From assembly GCA_021307315.1 (NCBI GenBank), contig JAJSPD010000011.1, forward strand, positions 682,001 through 746,000: 64,000 nucleotides of DNA, written 5' to 3'. A program made the translations under genes and the position numbers. This document shows positions 1-11,900 of the stretch, piece after piece; the stretch's first letter is position 1, and each line of letters begins with the position of its first letter. The notes under the pieces were generated by a model. It had not been told where the DNA came from, made no database searches, and was given only the letters and a program-made list of their open reading frames with translations. The stretch comes from Bisporella sp. PMI_857. Taxonomy: Eukaryota > Ascomycota > Leotiomycetes > Helotiales > Helotiaceae.

Positions 1-160
1 TAAACTACCTCTAATTGACAGCACCTAGAAAGTCTGGCAAGAGAGTATCATACCTAGAATCCTTGATTTACTAAGAAAATATTCTGTGGAGACTAGGGCA
101 TTTAGAAGAAGCCCTTAAGAAGAAAGAGATATTCAAGTGCGATATCCCAGGCGTGCGTTG

Positions 161-600
161 TCTAACGTCCGTCCCTGCGTAGCGAGAAACCCCGCGTGCC
201 GAGAAAAATTTAGGGTACCTCGACTTCAAGCAATTCAAACTCTATGCAAACACCGAAAGTTCCCAGAATTTTGTGATTATCATATGCTTTGACCACTCCT
301 GAACACTTCTGACCAGGCTTCTTAGAAAATTATATTCGCATCATCGTCTTCGCGCCCGGCTTGCAGAGGGTATTATTTCATGGCAGAATAGAGCTCTCCC
401 ATCACAGCACTATAATTAACCTTTTACGTTGTCACAATTTGTAAACCATCTTTATCCGAGCCTAGGAGTCTTTTAGAACTACGAAAAGGTTATCGCTAGC
501 CTTATTATTGTTGTGATATACAAATTTGTGCAATGTCGCCACGTGGACTAGTACCTCTCATTAAGTTACTAACTAGGTTCGGTTAGTGCAGAACTATAAT
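161..600 (+). repeat. Left arm of long inverted repeat
   Basis: It matches the reverse complement of about 4200-4636. The strongest blocks are 161-236 and 421-590, and the stretch between them also aligns at lower identity. No coding sequence is visible in the arm. Confidence 0.65.
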
Positions 601-1241
601 CATTTGCCAAGCCTGTGGCTACTAAGATTACAGGCTGTGGCTGGTACTGTCAGGAATCGGCTTACGTAAGTAGGCCAAGGAGCTAGGGCATACCTGACAC
701 GTATATATTTACGGCTGAGAACTGTAGATAATCATCATCTGTAACACTCCTAACAAGCCTGAATACAATCGCTGTGATACCTTCACTGATCCTCTCATCC
801 ATTCCCTGCCTAATACACCCTATTTCTGTCAGGTACGATCTAGTAATATAGTCACGTGTAGTAGAATCCTGCCGGGTGATTTATCAAAGCAGATTTGGGC
901 TCCATCCTTGTGTCATCCACTTTTGTTTCTCCAAAATGATCAAAACATTGTACATCTTTTGGCGACAACAGGTTATAGTGCAATGGCGCATGAGAATTAA
1001 GTGGCGTAAACGGCCAGCCATGAGCTCCTACAGGGACTGGCCTTGCGCGCTTGCGGCAATGCACAACGATGCCACTATCCCCACGAAGCTGCGTTTAGCT
1101 GAGTCGACATAAGTGCTTTAATCCAACATTTTCGATCTAATATATTCTTTCAATTTAACAAACACTTCACACATATGCCGACTCAGTTACTAAAGCTTAC
1201 CGAAAACTCGTCTTTTTCGCCGTTTCGGTGCTGGCAGAATA

Positions 1242-3955
1242 ATACGCCTGCTTCGATACAATAACAACGGCGAGTTCAGCCTGACCACTTTTTTTGCCGA
1301 TAAGACCCTCAAAGAATATGCTATACTTTCGCACACATAAAAAGAGAAGAAGGTGACCTTTGAAAATCTGCGAAATAGTAGCGGCATGAAAAAGGCTGGC
1401 TATAAGAAAATCCGGTTCTGCGAAGAACAGGCGAAGCGTAATAGCCTACAATACTTTTGAGTAGACACATGTTGCATCGACAAATCGAGCAGCGCCGAGC
1501 TCACGGAGGCTATCAATTCCATGTTTCGTTGGTACCGTGAGGCAACGAAATGCTACGTTTACTTATCGGGTGTATCGAGACTTGCCGTCAAAATTAACGA
1601 CTTAGCTTAGGAATCGGCATTTCGAAAAAGCAAATGGTTTACTCGAAGCTGGACGTTTCAAGAGCTTATTGCTCCGGCATCCGTTGAGTTCTTCTCGAAA
1701 GAAAAAAAGCTATTAAGTGACAAGTCCATTCTAGAACATCACGTCTGCGAAATAACAGGAATTCCTGCTAAAGCTTTTCGAGGAAATAGCTTGTTTAGTT
1801 TTACTATCGCCGAGCGAATGTCATAGGCAAAGAAGCGCAAAACAACGCGCGAAAAAGATCAGGCATACTTTTTACTCGGCATTTTGGATATCAGTATGCC
1901 AATTATTTACGGCGAAAGGAGAAAAAAGACGTTAAAGCGACTTCGAGATAAAACTAAAGCAAAGGTTATACGCAAGGACTTCTTAATCACTTTTAGCTTT
2001 TCTGATGTTTTTCAGCTCGGGAACTTTGTAGCAAAAAAAAAAGAGCTCGCGGAAATGTATACAAAATTGAAAAGTAATGGCTCCCGCAAGACTATTGTTC
2101 TTCACGGTCTAGGCGGAATCGGCAAAACACAACTAAGTATTGCATATGCAAAGCGGCACAAAAACAACTATTCGGCAATATTTTGGCTGAACATTAAGAA
2201 CGAAGATTTTTTGAAACAAAGCTTTATTAAGATTGCTAAGCAGATATTACGACAGTATTCCTCGGCTAGTTGAGTAAGTAATATAAATTTCAACGAGAAT
2301 CTAGACCGAGTAGTAAATGCTGTCAAAGCATAGCTGAGCTTTCTTGACTATACACGATGGCTATTAATTTATGATAATTACGACAATCTCAAAATAGCAG
2401 GCAATAAAAATCCGGCAGCCGTAAATATCGAACTATTTCTTTTCGAAGTATATCAAGGATCAGTTATTGTTACAACGCGATCGTCGCAGGTCGACATCGG
2501 CTATTTTTTCCACTTCCGGAAACTAAGTAACGTGCAAAAAAGTCTTGAGATTCTGTTATACACCTTTAGACGAAAAAGACTTGTAAATGATAAGGATACT
2601 CTGAATTTATTGTTTCAGCTTTAACATTAGTACTAAATCCGGATGCTATAAAGCTGGCCAAAAAGTTAAATAGGTTTCTATTGGCACTTGCTACCGCTAG
2701 AGCATATTTGAATCAAGTGTCGATAAGTTCCGCTGACTACTTTCGGCTATATAAAAAGTCGTAGGCGAAACTCCAGAATATAAGTCCGAAGCTAGACTTT
2801 TACAAAGACCGAACGCTTTATTCTACATAGCAAATCTTATACGATCACGTTGAACAGCGAAACTCCTTCTCGGAAAAGCTGCTTCGCTTGTAAGCGTATT
2901 TTGATAACCAGGATTTTTGGTTCGAACTTCTTCGGCATAGCGACTCTAATGATCCAGAATGGATACGAGAGCTTACTGCGGATAAGTTAAGCTTCCACGA
3001 TGCGGTGCGGATCTTGAGTGACCATAGGCTAGTAGAGGTAGCCACGTTTTCAGAGGAGCGAATTAAGTCCAACAGGTACAGCATTCATGGATGCGTTCAC
3101 TTTTGGACTATTCACGCTCTAAACCGAGAATGGAATTTTGATCTAGCTAGACTGGCTATAACGTTCGTGGGAGCACATGTTTCCGGAAAGGAAGATGGTC
3201 GGCCATAGTTGATGCAACGTCGACTTCTCCAGCATGCAGCCAAATGCTCGTATATCGTTGTAAAGGGTCTGGTTACTGACGATGGCATAAACTGGGCTTA
3301 TTACAACCTGGGGAGCCTCTACAGAGATCAGGGCAAGCTCGCAGAGGCTGAGTCGATGTACGAGCGAGCGCTGGCTGGGAAGGAGAAAGCGCTCGGCGCA
3401 GAGCACACATCGACGCTCGACACGGTCAACAACCTGGGGCTCCTCTATACAGATCAGGGCAAGCTCGCAAAGGCCGAGTCGATGTACAAGCGAGCGCTGG
3501 CTGGGTACGAAAAGGCGCTCGGCGCAGAGCACACATCGACGCTCAACACGGTCAACAACCTGGGGCTCTTTTACAAAGATCAGGGCAAGCTCGCAGAGGC
3601 CGAGTCGATGTACGAGCAAGCGCTGGCTGGGTACGAGAAGGCTCTGGGTAATGAGAATATTCAGACTTACATCTCAGCGTTGAATACTATGTGGGCACTC
3701 GGTTCTCTCCTCGAAAGTCAAGCTGATATACCTAAAGCTAGGATAATGTATCCGAAAGCTTTAGCTGGTTTTGAGAAAGTCGTTGGACTTGACTATCCAA
3801 GTTCTCGAAGTGTGGAGAACAGACTTCGCACTTTGAATAAAAGAATGGACAACAAGGTTCTCACAGGAGTCAGTAAGCCTATTAACGATCTCCAAAAGGG
3901 AGCGTTGTCAAAACGCAATAAGCTATTCCAAAAATTCAAGTCTAGGCTCAGGTAG
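1242..3955 (+). pseudogene. HET / NB-ARC / TPR NLR-like pseudogene
   Basis: This is the remnant of a fungal STAND (NLR-like) protein of the kind that triggers programmed cell death in allorecognition. A degenerate HET domain (about 1242-1950) aligns with the intact HET domain at 36925 onward. Its expected ATG reads ATA at 1242, and conserved Trp codons read TAA, TGA or TAG (after SHT near 1340; at VDTCC near 1459). An NB-ARC domain follows, with the P-loop HGLGGIGKTQLS near 2103-2140. It then breaks up between 2274 and 3000. From 3005 the frame is open again except for one TAG at 3206, where relatives usually have Trp. Three TPR repeats end the protein at 3955. Stops replacing Trp fit RIP. 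Only the TPR part (3212-3955) remains a long open frame. Confidence 0.85.
3305..3682 (+). repeat. TPR-coding tandem repeat, three 126-bp units
   Basis: Three consecutive 42-residue units carry the kinesin-light-chain-type TPR signature (NLG-LY-DQGKLAEAESMY followed by RALAGYEKALG). The first two are nearly identical at the nucleotide level and the third diverges at its end. The unit length equals that of the WD repeats in the 36.9-41.3 kb gene, but the sequences are unrelated. Confidence 0.85.
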
Positions 3956-4199
3956 GTCTTTTGTTACGTACTTGTGATTTTATGTATATATATTTTATAA
4001 CTTTGATAAATAGGGGCTTGGGGAGCTTGATGTCTATATACTCTACATTAATGTTCAACGGTTGTCTGGAATATTCCAGTTTGTTCTCTGCACTCCTTTA
4101 GCCAAGTGTGTATGATTTAACTTGACACCCGATCTGCAGCTTTGCGTCAGCTACAGTTCGTAGCAGCCACAAGATTACATAAGTCGGACTTGACTGGGC

Positions 4200-4636
4200 T
4201 TGTTTTGTACTAACCAAAACTAGTTGGTCGCTTTGTCGAGAGGTACCAATTCACGTGGCGGTATTGCAGAAATTTGCCTATTATAACAACCACAAGGCTG
4301 GCAATAACTTTTCAGTAGTTCTAAAGGCCTTACAGGCTCGGATAAAGATGGTTTTTAAATTACGACAGCGGTAAAAGGCTGACATGGGTGTTGTGGTGGA
4401 ATACCCTTGTTATACAATAAAATAAGACCCCTCCATAAATTAGGCGTGACGACGATGATAGTTATAAATTTCTAGGTAGCTAGTTTAGGGAATATTTAGA
4501 AGCAGTCATAGTTTATGACTATTAGAAAGCTTAGTAAATTTCGATGTTTATATAAAGTTAGAATTGCTTGAAGTCAAAGTACCCTTCATTTTTCTCGGCA
4601 CGGTGGGTTTCTCGCTACGTAGGGACGGACGTTAGA
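4200..4636 (-). repeat. Right arm of long inverted repeat
   Basis: This is the reverse-complement partner of 161-600. The short open frame here (4568-4774) begins inside the arm and has no protein-like features, so I do not call it a gene. From 4637 to 4879 I see nothing else. Confidence 0.65.
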
Positions 4637-4879
4637 AGAGAAGTCTACAAGAAACACAGTCAGAGGAGTAATGTCCTCCTCGAAGACGAAGTTGGAAGAC
4701 AATGGTGCCTCAGAGAACTGCCTCAGTACAACATAGCTTCTAGAAGAGTAGCACTTCTAGGAACTTTCTTTTAGAGTCATGTCACGGACCAGATAACCTA
4801 CCTAAAGCCTCCGAGGAGCGGGTCATCCACTCACTGAATCTGAGGGTGCAGTTTTCTGATGACGATGACCACTTGTGCC

Positions 4880-5099
4880 TGTCACGGCCCTGGCCCTATC
4901 TCGCTTAGAGCCCCTGACACTACCGGCCTCGCTTACTCTGGCCCCTGGCCAGCCTCCTGTATATAAAGCTCTGCTTTCCTTCCCTTCTTCTGTCTGTAGC
5001 TTGTTCTCTTAGTTATAACAATTGATAGTCGTCCATACCTTTGAGTCCCTCTTCCTGAGATCTACGGATCGAGATCCCTGTTCGCCTCGAGTTGTTACA
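4880..5099 (+). repeat. Solo LTR, family C
   Basis: A 220-bp TG...CA sequence runs from TGTCACGGCC to GTTGTTACA and contains TATATAAAGC, which sets its orientation. It matches copies at 32767, 33581, 43390 and 53012. The bases ACTTGTG lie just outside both ends but are offset by two bases on the left, so the duplication is not clean. Confidence 0.75.
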
Positions 5100-5982
5100 C
5101 TTGTGTAAGTTCTACTGTCTACTGTTAAGACGGGCTCCAGTGGGGCCAGCTAATTCCTTGGCAAATCACCAAGAAACGCTCAAGCCTGTAGTGGCGACCA
5201 GGGTGATACCCTTGCTAGCGTTGTGACAGCTATTAACCGCTGTACCTTTGTAAGTATTACCGGTTATAGGGATGTGCAGGGTCGTTTCGCTCTAGCCCAA
5301 ATATCGTTTGTCGTTTCGACGCAAGGAACTGATTAGCGTGCGCGATTTTGCATGAACGTGCACGCCACGGCAGCCGTAAGGCTGAGTCACTGCAGCCGGC
5401 TGTGGCCTGGCCCCCGCAACTAATCGAATAACTAACGTCTGTCCCTGCGCTAAGAAACACCCCCGCGACGAGACGAACCACGAGGTACTTTGACATTAAA
5501 GCACCATAAGTGCCAGACTTACGTCGGATAATGTTACTGCACATGCCAGCTATGTAGAACAGCTTATTATCGATTGTATTTATCATAGCTACTAGGAAAA
5601 TTACAATTGCGTTGTTGCCTGCACCTCTCCAAATGTCAGCCTTATTTATGGGGTACAACTAATTTTCCTTGCTACACCTCTACACTTACATCCAAACGAC
5701 CAGTAGAATCAATAGACGAGTCTTTACAGGCTTCTCGAATGCCATGAGAAAACCGGGAAGTAATTATAAATCCGTTGAGTGTGCAGCGTGCCAACTTATG
5801 TAGTGGCGCTACCCCAGTCAGGTACGAAGCCCGTCATCGCCACCGATTCAGATTAGTCTTACACGTCTGACACATACCGTATATTCTGGCCCAACCGCGC
5901 AGCAGCTATGCTGTGGCTAGTGAAGCTGTGCCACAGCCGTCTTTGCGCTTGTGCCTGGAGCCTTTCCTGACCCAAGCAAGTC
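5100..5982. other. Non-coding stretch with a third arm-like sequence
   Basis: No convincing gene is present. Around 5431-5500 the order CTAACGTCTGTCCCTGCG, then AAGAAACACCCCCGCG, then GGTACTTTGACATTAAAGCA resembles the outer edge of the 161-600 arm. It could be a third, more diverged copy. The resemblance weakens after about 70 bp. Confidence 0.35.
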
Positions 5983-6299
5983 TCATCAAAATTCTCAATT
6001 CAATCAATGAGGACTCAGTGCCGCTGGATATCGCCTAGGAAATTGGGACGTCTCTGACAGTAGCTTCACTCATTGAAAGCCTCGATTACGAGATGGAGAG
6101 AACGCTGATCTCAATGTATAAGTATCTCGCCATTGCCAAAAGAATTGCGCCTTTCAGCAGGAGAAAAATGGCGTCTATGTGTCGTATTATGTTTTCCGAG
6201 ATGAGGGAGAGACAGGAAACACTGCATTCGGTGTGGGAACGACTTAATATTGAGCTCAGGAAGATTAACGAGATTGGGCTTTCTGTGCAAAGCAACTGA
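5983..6299 (+). pseudogene. Remnant of a helical protein, family unknown
   Basis: One frame from about 5983 to 6299 encodes a charged, helix-rich sequence with one internal TAG at about 6038 (just after the residues DIA). The rest (6093-6299) is open, with a hydrophobic-heptad look (MERTLISMYKYLAIAKRIAP near its start). It resembles the helical N-terminal regions of some fungal NLR-associated proteins, but I cannot assign a family. The reverse-strand frames over it are shadows. Confidence 0.3.
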
Positions 6300-6586
6300 A
6301 CCTACCACGTTCAAATGTCTCAAAAGAAACCAGAATCCAAAACCAAAAAAGAAGTGGCCAAGCTGTTGAACTACGAATAGCGCTGGGGAATATAACTCCC
6401 CAGAAGAAGAGTGTGACAATTCCGATTCAAATACAGGTGGGAAGAAGAGTGGCCATAAGACCGACGTACAATCGGTTCTATGGCCTGTGCGTTAAGCGAT
6501 GGTTTGAGCCTACCTCACTTCAAGAATCCATAAATAATCAATAACAAGAGATATAATAATGGAAATAGGCTTAAATTCAAGCTATT

Positions 6587-7897
6587 TTAATACTTTGTAG
6601 CCCCTCCACTATTTTCTAAACAAGCGTCTAATCGTCGTGGCATACTCGCGTTCAATTTAAAAAGAAAATTACCGTCAATTTGAGGCTATAATCTTTTTAA
6701 TGCAAACTCTATATTCTCAATATTCTTGATCTTGTGCCGATCCTTAGAGATAAGTTTTTTGATATAGGCCTACAAATTCTTAATTGGAGAAAGATCTGGA
6801 GACTGTGGTGGCCAAGAAAGCTTTGGTATTTTAAGGTTTTTCCAAACTTCTGAACAAGCTTTGCAGTATGCCACGAAGCATTATCTTTTTGAACAACAAC
6901 GTTTTTGCTATATTTCCTTTTTATTCTTTTATAGAAAAGTACAAAGTATTGACGACAAGTCTTTAAATACCGGTGTTGATTTATACGGCTTTCTTTTTGT
7001 AACAACCGAAGCATGGAAAGGTCATGGCGCAGAATCAGGGGGTTGGCATTCAGGGTATAAGGGGTTTCAGACCCGATACAGAGGAGAGTCGGAGTCGCCT
7101 ATATAAAGGCCTGCTCCTACTCTCTACAGTTGCTCTTCATGTTTTTGTATCCTTAGTACAGTCGACCTATAAGGCAATCACTTTCAGCCTATTGTACGCA
7201 CTCCCATATGCCTCTATTCTAGCCCGTGATTCCTTGCGTCGTTACACTTTTGGAATAATAACTAAAAAGCCCATTTCGCTTCCACAAAAACACGACCAAA
7301 CGCCGACTGTTGTACGCTCAGATTTGAAAGTAGGTTGAAGGTTTTTATTAAGGTATTCTTCTCCAAGACTTTTTGTAACGTAAACGACCGTTTCGTCTTC
7401 GCCAACAACAAAAGTAACTTCATTTGACTAAATCACTTTATTCCAGTCTCGTTTGTTCTTTTTTTCATTCTTGCAGAACCGTATTTTCTTTTGTTTATTT
7501 TCTTTTCGAAAATAAGGCTTTCTGCGGGGCTTTCGCTTTGATTTTCCGTGTTTTTTGAGTATTTTTCGAACTGTAGTAGTACACAGTTTGTGTCTACTTT
7601 TAGTTGGCGTAGCGAGCGATTTGAAAGTGTTTTTTTTGGATGATTCGTAGCATGTCGTATAAGAGCTCGTTCCTCTCGAATAGATACCTTTAAAGTAACA
7701 GGTCGACGAGAAAGTGTTTCGAATCCTGTACGAGGATTTTGAGCTCTTCGGTTGACAAATAAGCTGATAGTAGAGTAAGAGCGTTCAAAACGAGCTGCAA
7801 TCGAGGTAATCAACTCTCCTCCACAATAACGGCCCCATATTTCAGCTCTTTGCTCTTTCGTAAGCTCTGTTCGCTGTGTAACTCGAGTTCGGCCCAT
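6587..7897 (-). pseudogene. Tc1/mariner transposase, broken
   Basis: The N-terminal open stretch (7433-7897) has the paired helix-turn-helix of Tc1 transposases (TKEQRAEIWGRYCGGE near its start). The C-terminal part (6587-7014) shows the catalytic-domain signature KDNASWHTAKLV, then a region corresponding to the PQSPDLNPIEN motif, then AYIKKLISKDRHK. Frames change and stops interrupt the middle, and a 249-bp solo LTR splits the catalytic domain at 6998. It cannot make an active protein. Confidence 0.85.
6998..7246 (+). repeat. Solo LTR, family B, with 5-bp TSD
   Basis: A 249-bp TGTAAC...GTTACA sequence contains CCTATATAAAGG. The flanking bases CTTTT at 6993-6997 and 7247-7251 are a perfect target-site duplication. 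It is inserted in the transposase gene. Other copies are at 26170, 34223 and a fragment at 56215. Confidence 0.93.
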
Positions 7898-8025
7898 AGT
7901 AAAAAGTATATTGAGGATAAGGAATCATTCTTAGAAAAAATCATGGTGGGGTAGTGAGGGGTGCTTTCGTTTAGATTTCTAATTTAAGCCTAGCGCGTAA
8001 CGCACAGTCCATAGAACCGATTGTA

Positions 8026-8997
8026 CACCGTACAAAGTCACTGGCACACTCCCCCGAAGATTTCGTGGGAGATTGACGAGTTTGCCCTCAACCAGCGGGC
8101 TGGAGAGGCGCTAAATGGTGGCGTTAGCATGGTCGACTTCGGAGAAAGACAGTCGAGGTCATTTAGCGCAATAGCCCTGCATCTGGAAGCTGTCAGAATT
8201 TTGTTCTTGAAAGAGTTTAGCTCACACAGCTTGGCCACATTTTTGGTTGCCAGAATTCCGTTATTCAATCTTATATGCATGGCTGGAGAATAAGACTGAA
8301 TTTGTGATGGAGAGCTGATAAGTGAAAAAAGATGTAGGGACAAAAGTCCAGTGTACACCGTACACAAATTAAACATAAAGGAACCGCTGGAGAGCGGGAC
8401 ACAGGGCTCAGCGTGGCCTGACCGAGCGAGAGTCTATGGTGCTGAGCAATTGTCGTGGACATAAGTCCCAAATTGATAATCTTTTTGGGGAAAATTGCGT
8501 TACTCTACTTGATAAGGGGGACAACAGGGGATGACCAGCTGATCAAGGTAAATTCTGAATCAGCATAAGATCACTTTTTCGGAATATGATGTGAATTGAG
8601 GCATTCAGAACGTAAGTGTAAATGGTGCTACCCGTTTACCGATATCAGGCTTCCGATCTTCTGCTGCCGCTCAATTGCGCGAGCCTCGTGGTGTGCTTCG
8701 ATCGGATCTCGCTCAAGCGAGCCGTGGTTTTTGACAGCTGGGATTCTAAAAACCAGGCGAGCGGGGTGCTGGTAAACTACTAGAATTTGCTTGACAGAAG
8801 ACTGCGAGTATATTTTTCATGCCGCGATAAATATGGAATAGGTATCCTTGGAGAACGGAGAGACTTCAGAGCCGTAACTCATAAAGTAGTCTTCACAGTT
8901 GAATCCTGATGCATACATCGTGCTTAGTGATTATTATAATCTTACATGTTTGATATACAGTGAGAAGATGGCTTGAAAAAAGTGATCCCGCCTCTGT
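8026..8997. other. Intergenic, no gene seen
   Basis: The short frames on both strands overlap each other and show no domain or splice structure. The sequence TGTACACCGTACA occurs near both 8022 and 8349; it is near-palindromic, but I could not show that it bounds an element. Confidence 0.5.
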
Positions 8998-11900
8998 TTA
9001 CCAGTTAGCTGGGAAAGGATTCGTCCACGCAGTCATAGCATCCTTCGCATCTGTCAAATGCGTAATACGCGTAATTATGTCCTCATTCTCTTCTGTACCC
9101 GACATTGCTGTGTCTCCGCCAGCACCAGGAGCCATGTGAGCTTCGTTAATAGCCGGAACCCAGAAATCGAGAAACTCTATGTCATCGTTAGTATGAATAG
9201 AAGATTGATGCCAGCAGGGTTATGCGGGTCATATACCTATTTGCTTCGCGTTTGCGAGGGTGTGTTGATTTTTGATCCACGACCGCCACGCAGCTCCGAT
9301 GTTCAATCTAGTATACGGAAGACTGTTGAAAGCTGGATCGTTCTACATACTTGTCAGCACGCTCTCAATAGATTGGTCATTGAAACAAAACTTACAAATG
9401 CTGCTAGGACGTTCTCTGTGTCGTCACTACCTTTGTTTAGCTGGGACTCAACTCGAATCATGCAGGAGTACTCACAACCACTGGCCAATTCTTGTGGCCT
9501 GTGTGACAAGAATATTCGAGACTCCGGCAACTTGTTGCTTTGAGTCGTTAGTACACCTTTCAACAATAATTATAGTGATCACGTACATATTTGATAGCAT
9601 TCATTACGGCTTTGCACACATTGATTGCCGAGTTCACATCTTGTTCTACGGCATTGATGTAGTCAGTCATAGTTGTGTCCCTTCTCATTTCCCCGGTACC
9701 CCATAATCTGCAGGATAGTTAGCCATGTGTGTTATTTAAACGTCCAATACACACGTCCTTACCTTTCCTTAAGATTATTGGTGTCTTTTTCGAGTAGCAT
9801 AAATTCTGCTCGGTTCGTAGTAGTAGTGGGGAAGGAAAATGCAATAAGGTCTACAGGCCATCCTGTGACACCGTTGACTGTGATTCTTCTGCCACCCCAC
9901 CAAAATCTCATGTATTGACAGATATTATATGTACCGGCTTTGGAGAATTGGCCACTGGATGGAAGCGCTACTGGGTTGGCGGCGGTAAATGGATTCTGGG
10001 CAACAAAGTCGTGCAAGAAATCTTGATACTACAGCAATCATCCATGTGATTAGCTCGAGACAGTAGAAGAAAAGGGCTAGCTGCTTACCAGTTGCCATTC
10101 CTAGAAAAGAGTCAGCTGTTACATTATTTCTTGTTGGGCGGTGTGCGAATAACTCACAAGAATGTGTTCAGATGCCCAGTTTGCAGAGTCGGATGCAGGT
10201 GGGGTACCCACTTGCCCAAAGCCTAAAAGAACACATGTTAGCCCTGATGCCTAAGTATCAGAGAGAACATACTATAGTCATCACAATTGCCAGGATTGCT
10301 AGGACCGTACGTCAAGAAAGGATTAGTAGCTGCGTCTCTAATCATGTCCGAAGAAGATGGATAAGCAGGCCCCAGAACTGGGATTATTGCGATCCCCTCA
10401 CAGAAAGAAAACCCGGGCTTTCTTGCCCGTTTTTCCAGAGGAAGGGAGTCATTTCCAGCTCTAATATTTGCTAGATCTCGCCTACCAATCGCCCCTCCAT
10501 CCGTTGGATCGTTCCCGTAATCTGAAATCTTAACAGCACAGTTACCAGTTGGGGTGTTAATACCGTTGGGGCATATGATTGCAGAGCCGAAAAAGTCGGG
10601 AAACAACACATTATTGGTATCAGCTCTTTTGCTCAAGGATCTCACTGGCGCGTCAATAGTCAAAGGCTCCACACGAGTTGCTGTGCCCCAATCAAGAGAT
10701 CTTCTGGTTGCATTAGTATTCGTCGCTGACCATGGGTAGCAAGTCATTGGTCTGAGGTAAGCCGTTCGCCCATACACTTGGATAGTTTGGGCTCCTGAAG
10801 CCCATCCGGGTAATGGATTCTGCAAGTTTATGCTAACACCAAGACTCCAGTCGATTCCATAGTGGGCTCCACTACAGCCTGCTGTGTTGGCTCCAACTCG
10901 CAAGACCATGGCATTAGAAAACGCAGCTGATACTTTAGTGTTGACTAGAGACTCTCCAAACGCTTCCAATGATATTTGGAATCCGACACTCGGTACTACT
11001 GTAAGTGTGACCGAGCCATCTGAAGAGATGGATGCAGATGTTCCAGTCGTGACCGCGCTTCGAAGTGGGAAGGGCTGAATTTGTGCCGCCACGGGAAATA
11101 CATTCATCGATTGCGGAAACATGTACGTGAATTGCCCAGTGGTTCCAATGCTCATTCCACCACTTATCTGACCGGAAAGTGTCGCGACAGCTTCGATTTG
11201 AGCAGTGGCGTCAAAGTAGGGGCCAACTGTAAAAATGCCTTTCAGATTGAAACTGCCACCAAATGGATCCCAATCCTCTAGAAGAGGAACTTTCGTAGAC
11301 TGTTATTCAACGCATTCTTAGTACTTGTGGTTTCAAATGACGGGCTCATAAGGAAGAAGTGAGAAATCTTTCAGTGTTTCCTAAAGAATGTTCCTAAGTT
11401 GCCCGGAAACGGCGAGCAGGAATTATAATTCACATACCTGGTACTTGAAGCTTGCATGACCAGTCAACGCTAACTGAGAGGAGACACTCAAATTGTGTAG
11501 GTTGAAGTAAGCGTACGACTCGGTAAAATCGAAGTTTCGCAATGTTCCAATAAGGGACATTCCAAAGTCGAGTGTAGCACCAAGTTGACCGTGTACTGTG
11601 GCTTCAATAGACGCGGTCGCAGATGGTGCGCAATTTTTCTCTGCTTTGTAAATAATCTGATCATAAGTATACTGTTTGCTTAGACCATAGCGAGGATTCC
11701 GAGTCAAGAGCGCATTGAATCTACTTAGCCACCAGGAGTCTGAAGTACCAAAACCTCGCTTTGATATTTTATGCTCGAACCAGGCCATATGGAACTCACG
11801 CCAACCTTCAGGGTGTTCTTCCAGGCTTCTTGCTTTTACAGGACCTGTTGGTGAGGAGGCAACGATTTCTGAAAATAGTGAGCACTAGAAGAAAACTTTG

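Larger units (their letters stand above)
161..4636. mobile_element. Long inverted-repeat element enclosing an NLR pseudogene
   Basis: The sequence from about 161 inward and the reverse complement of the sequence from about 4636 inward are collinear for about 440 bp. They share CTAACGTCCGTCCCT at the outer edge and CATCTTTATCCGAGCCT about 280 bp in, at nearly the same distance from each end. Differences are mostly transitions. The arms flank the whole HET/NB-ARC/TPR pseudogene. I see no transposase and no clear target-site duplication. The unit may be a non-autonomous terminal-inverted-repeat element that captured an NLR, or an inverted duplication of flanking DNA. Confidence 0.55.
6469..8023 (-). 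mobile_element. Tc1/mariner-type DNA transposon, interrupted
   Basis: Terminal inverted repeats start with CAATCGGTTCTATGG at 6469 and end with the reverse complement at 8023. A TA dinucleotide lies immediately outside each end (6467-6468 and 8024-8025), the expected Tc1/mariner target duplication. Without the nested LTR the element is about 1.3 kb, normal for the family. Confidence 0.88.

Noticed and set aside
3143..3619. A 158-codon minus-strand frame with internal repeats
   Set aside because: It is the antisense shadow of the three TPR units.
8022..8366. Repeated near-palindrome TGTACACCGTACA, considered as ends of a MITE
   Set aside because: The sequences inward of the two copies are not inverted repeats of one another.
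10172..11281. Several plus-strand frames over 60 codons
   Set aside because: They are antisense to well-supported chitinase exons.
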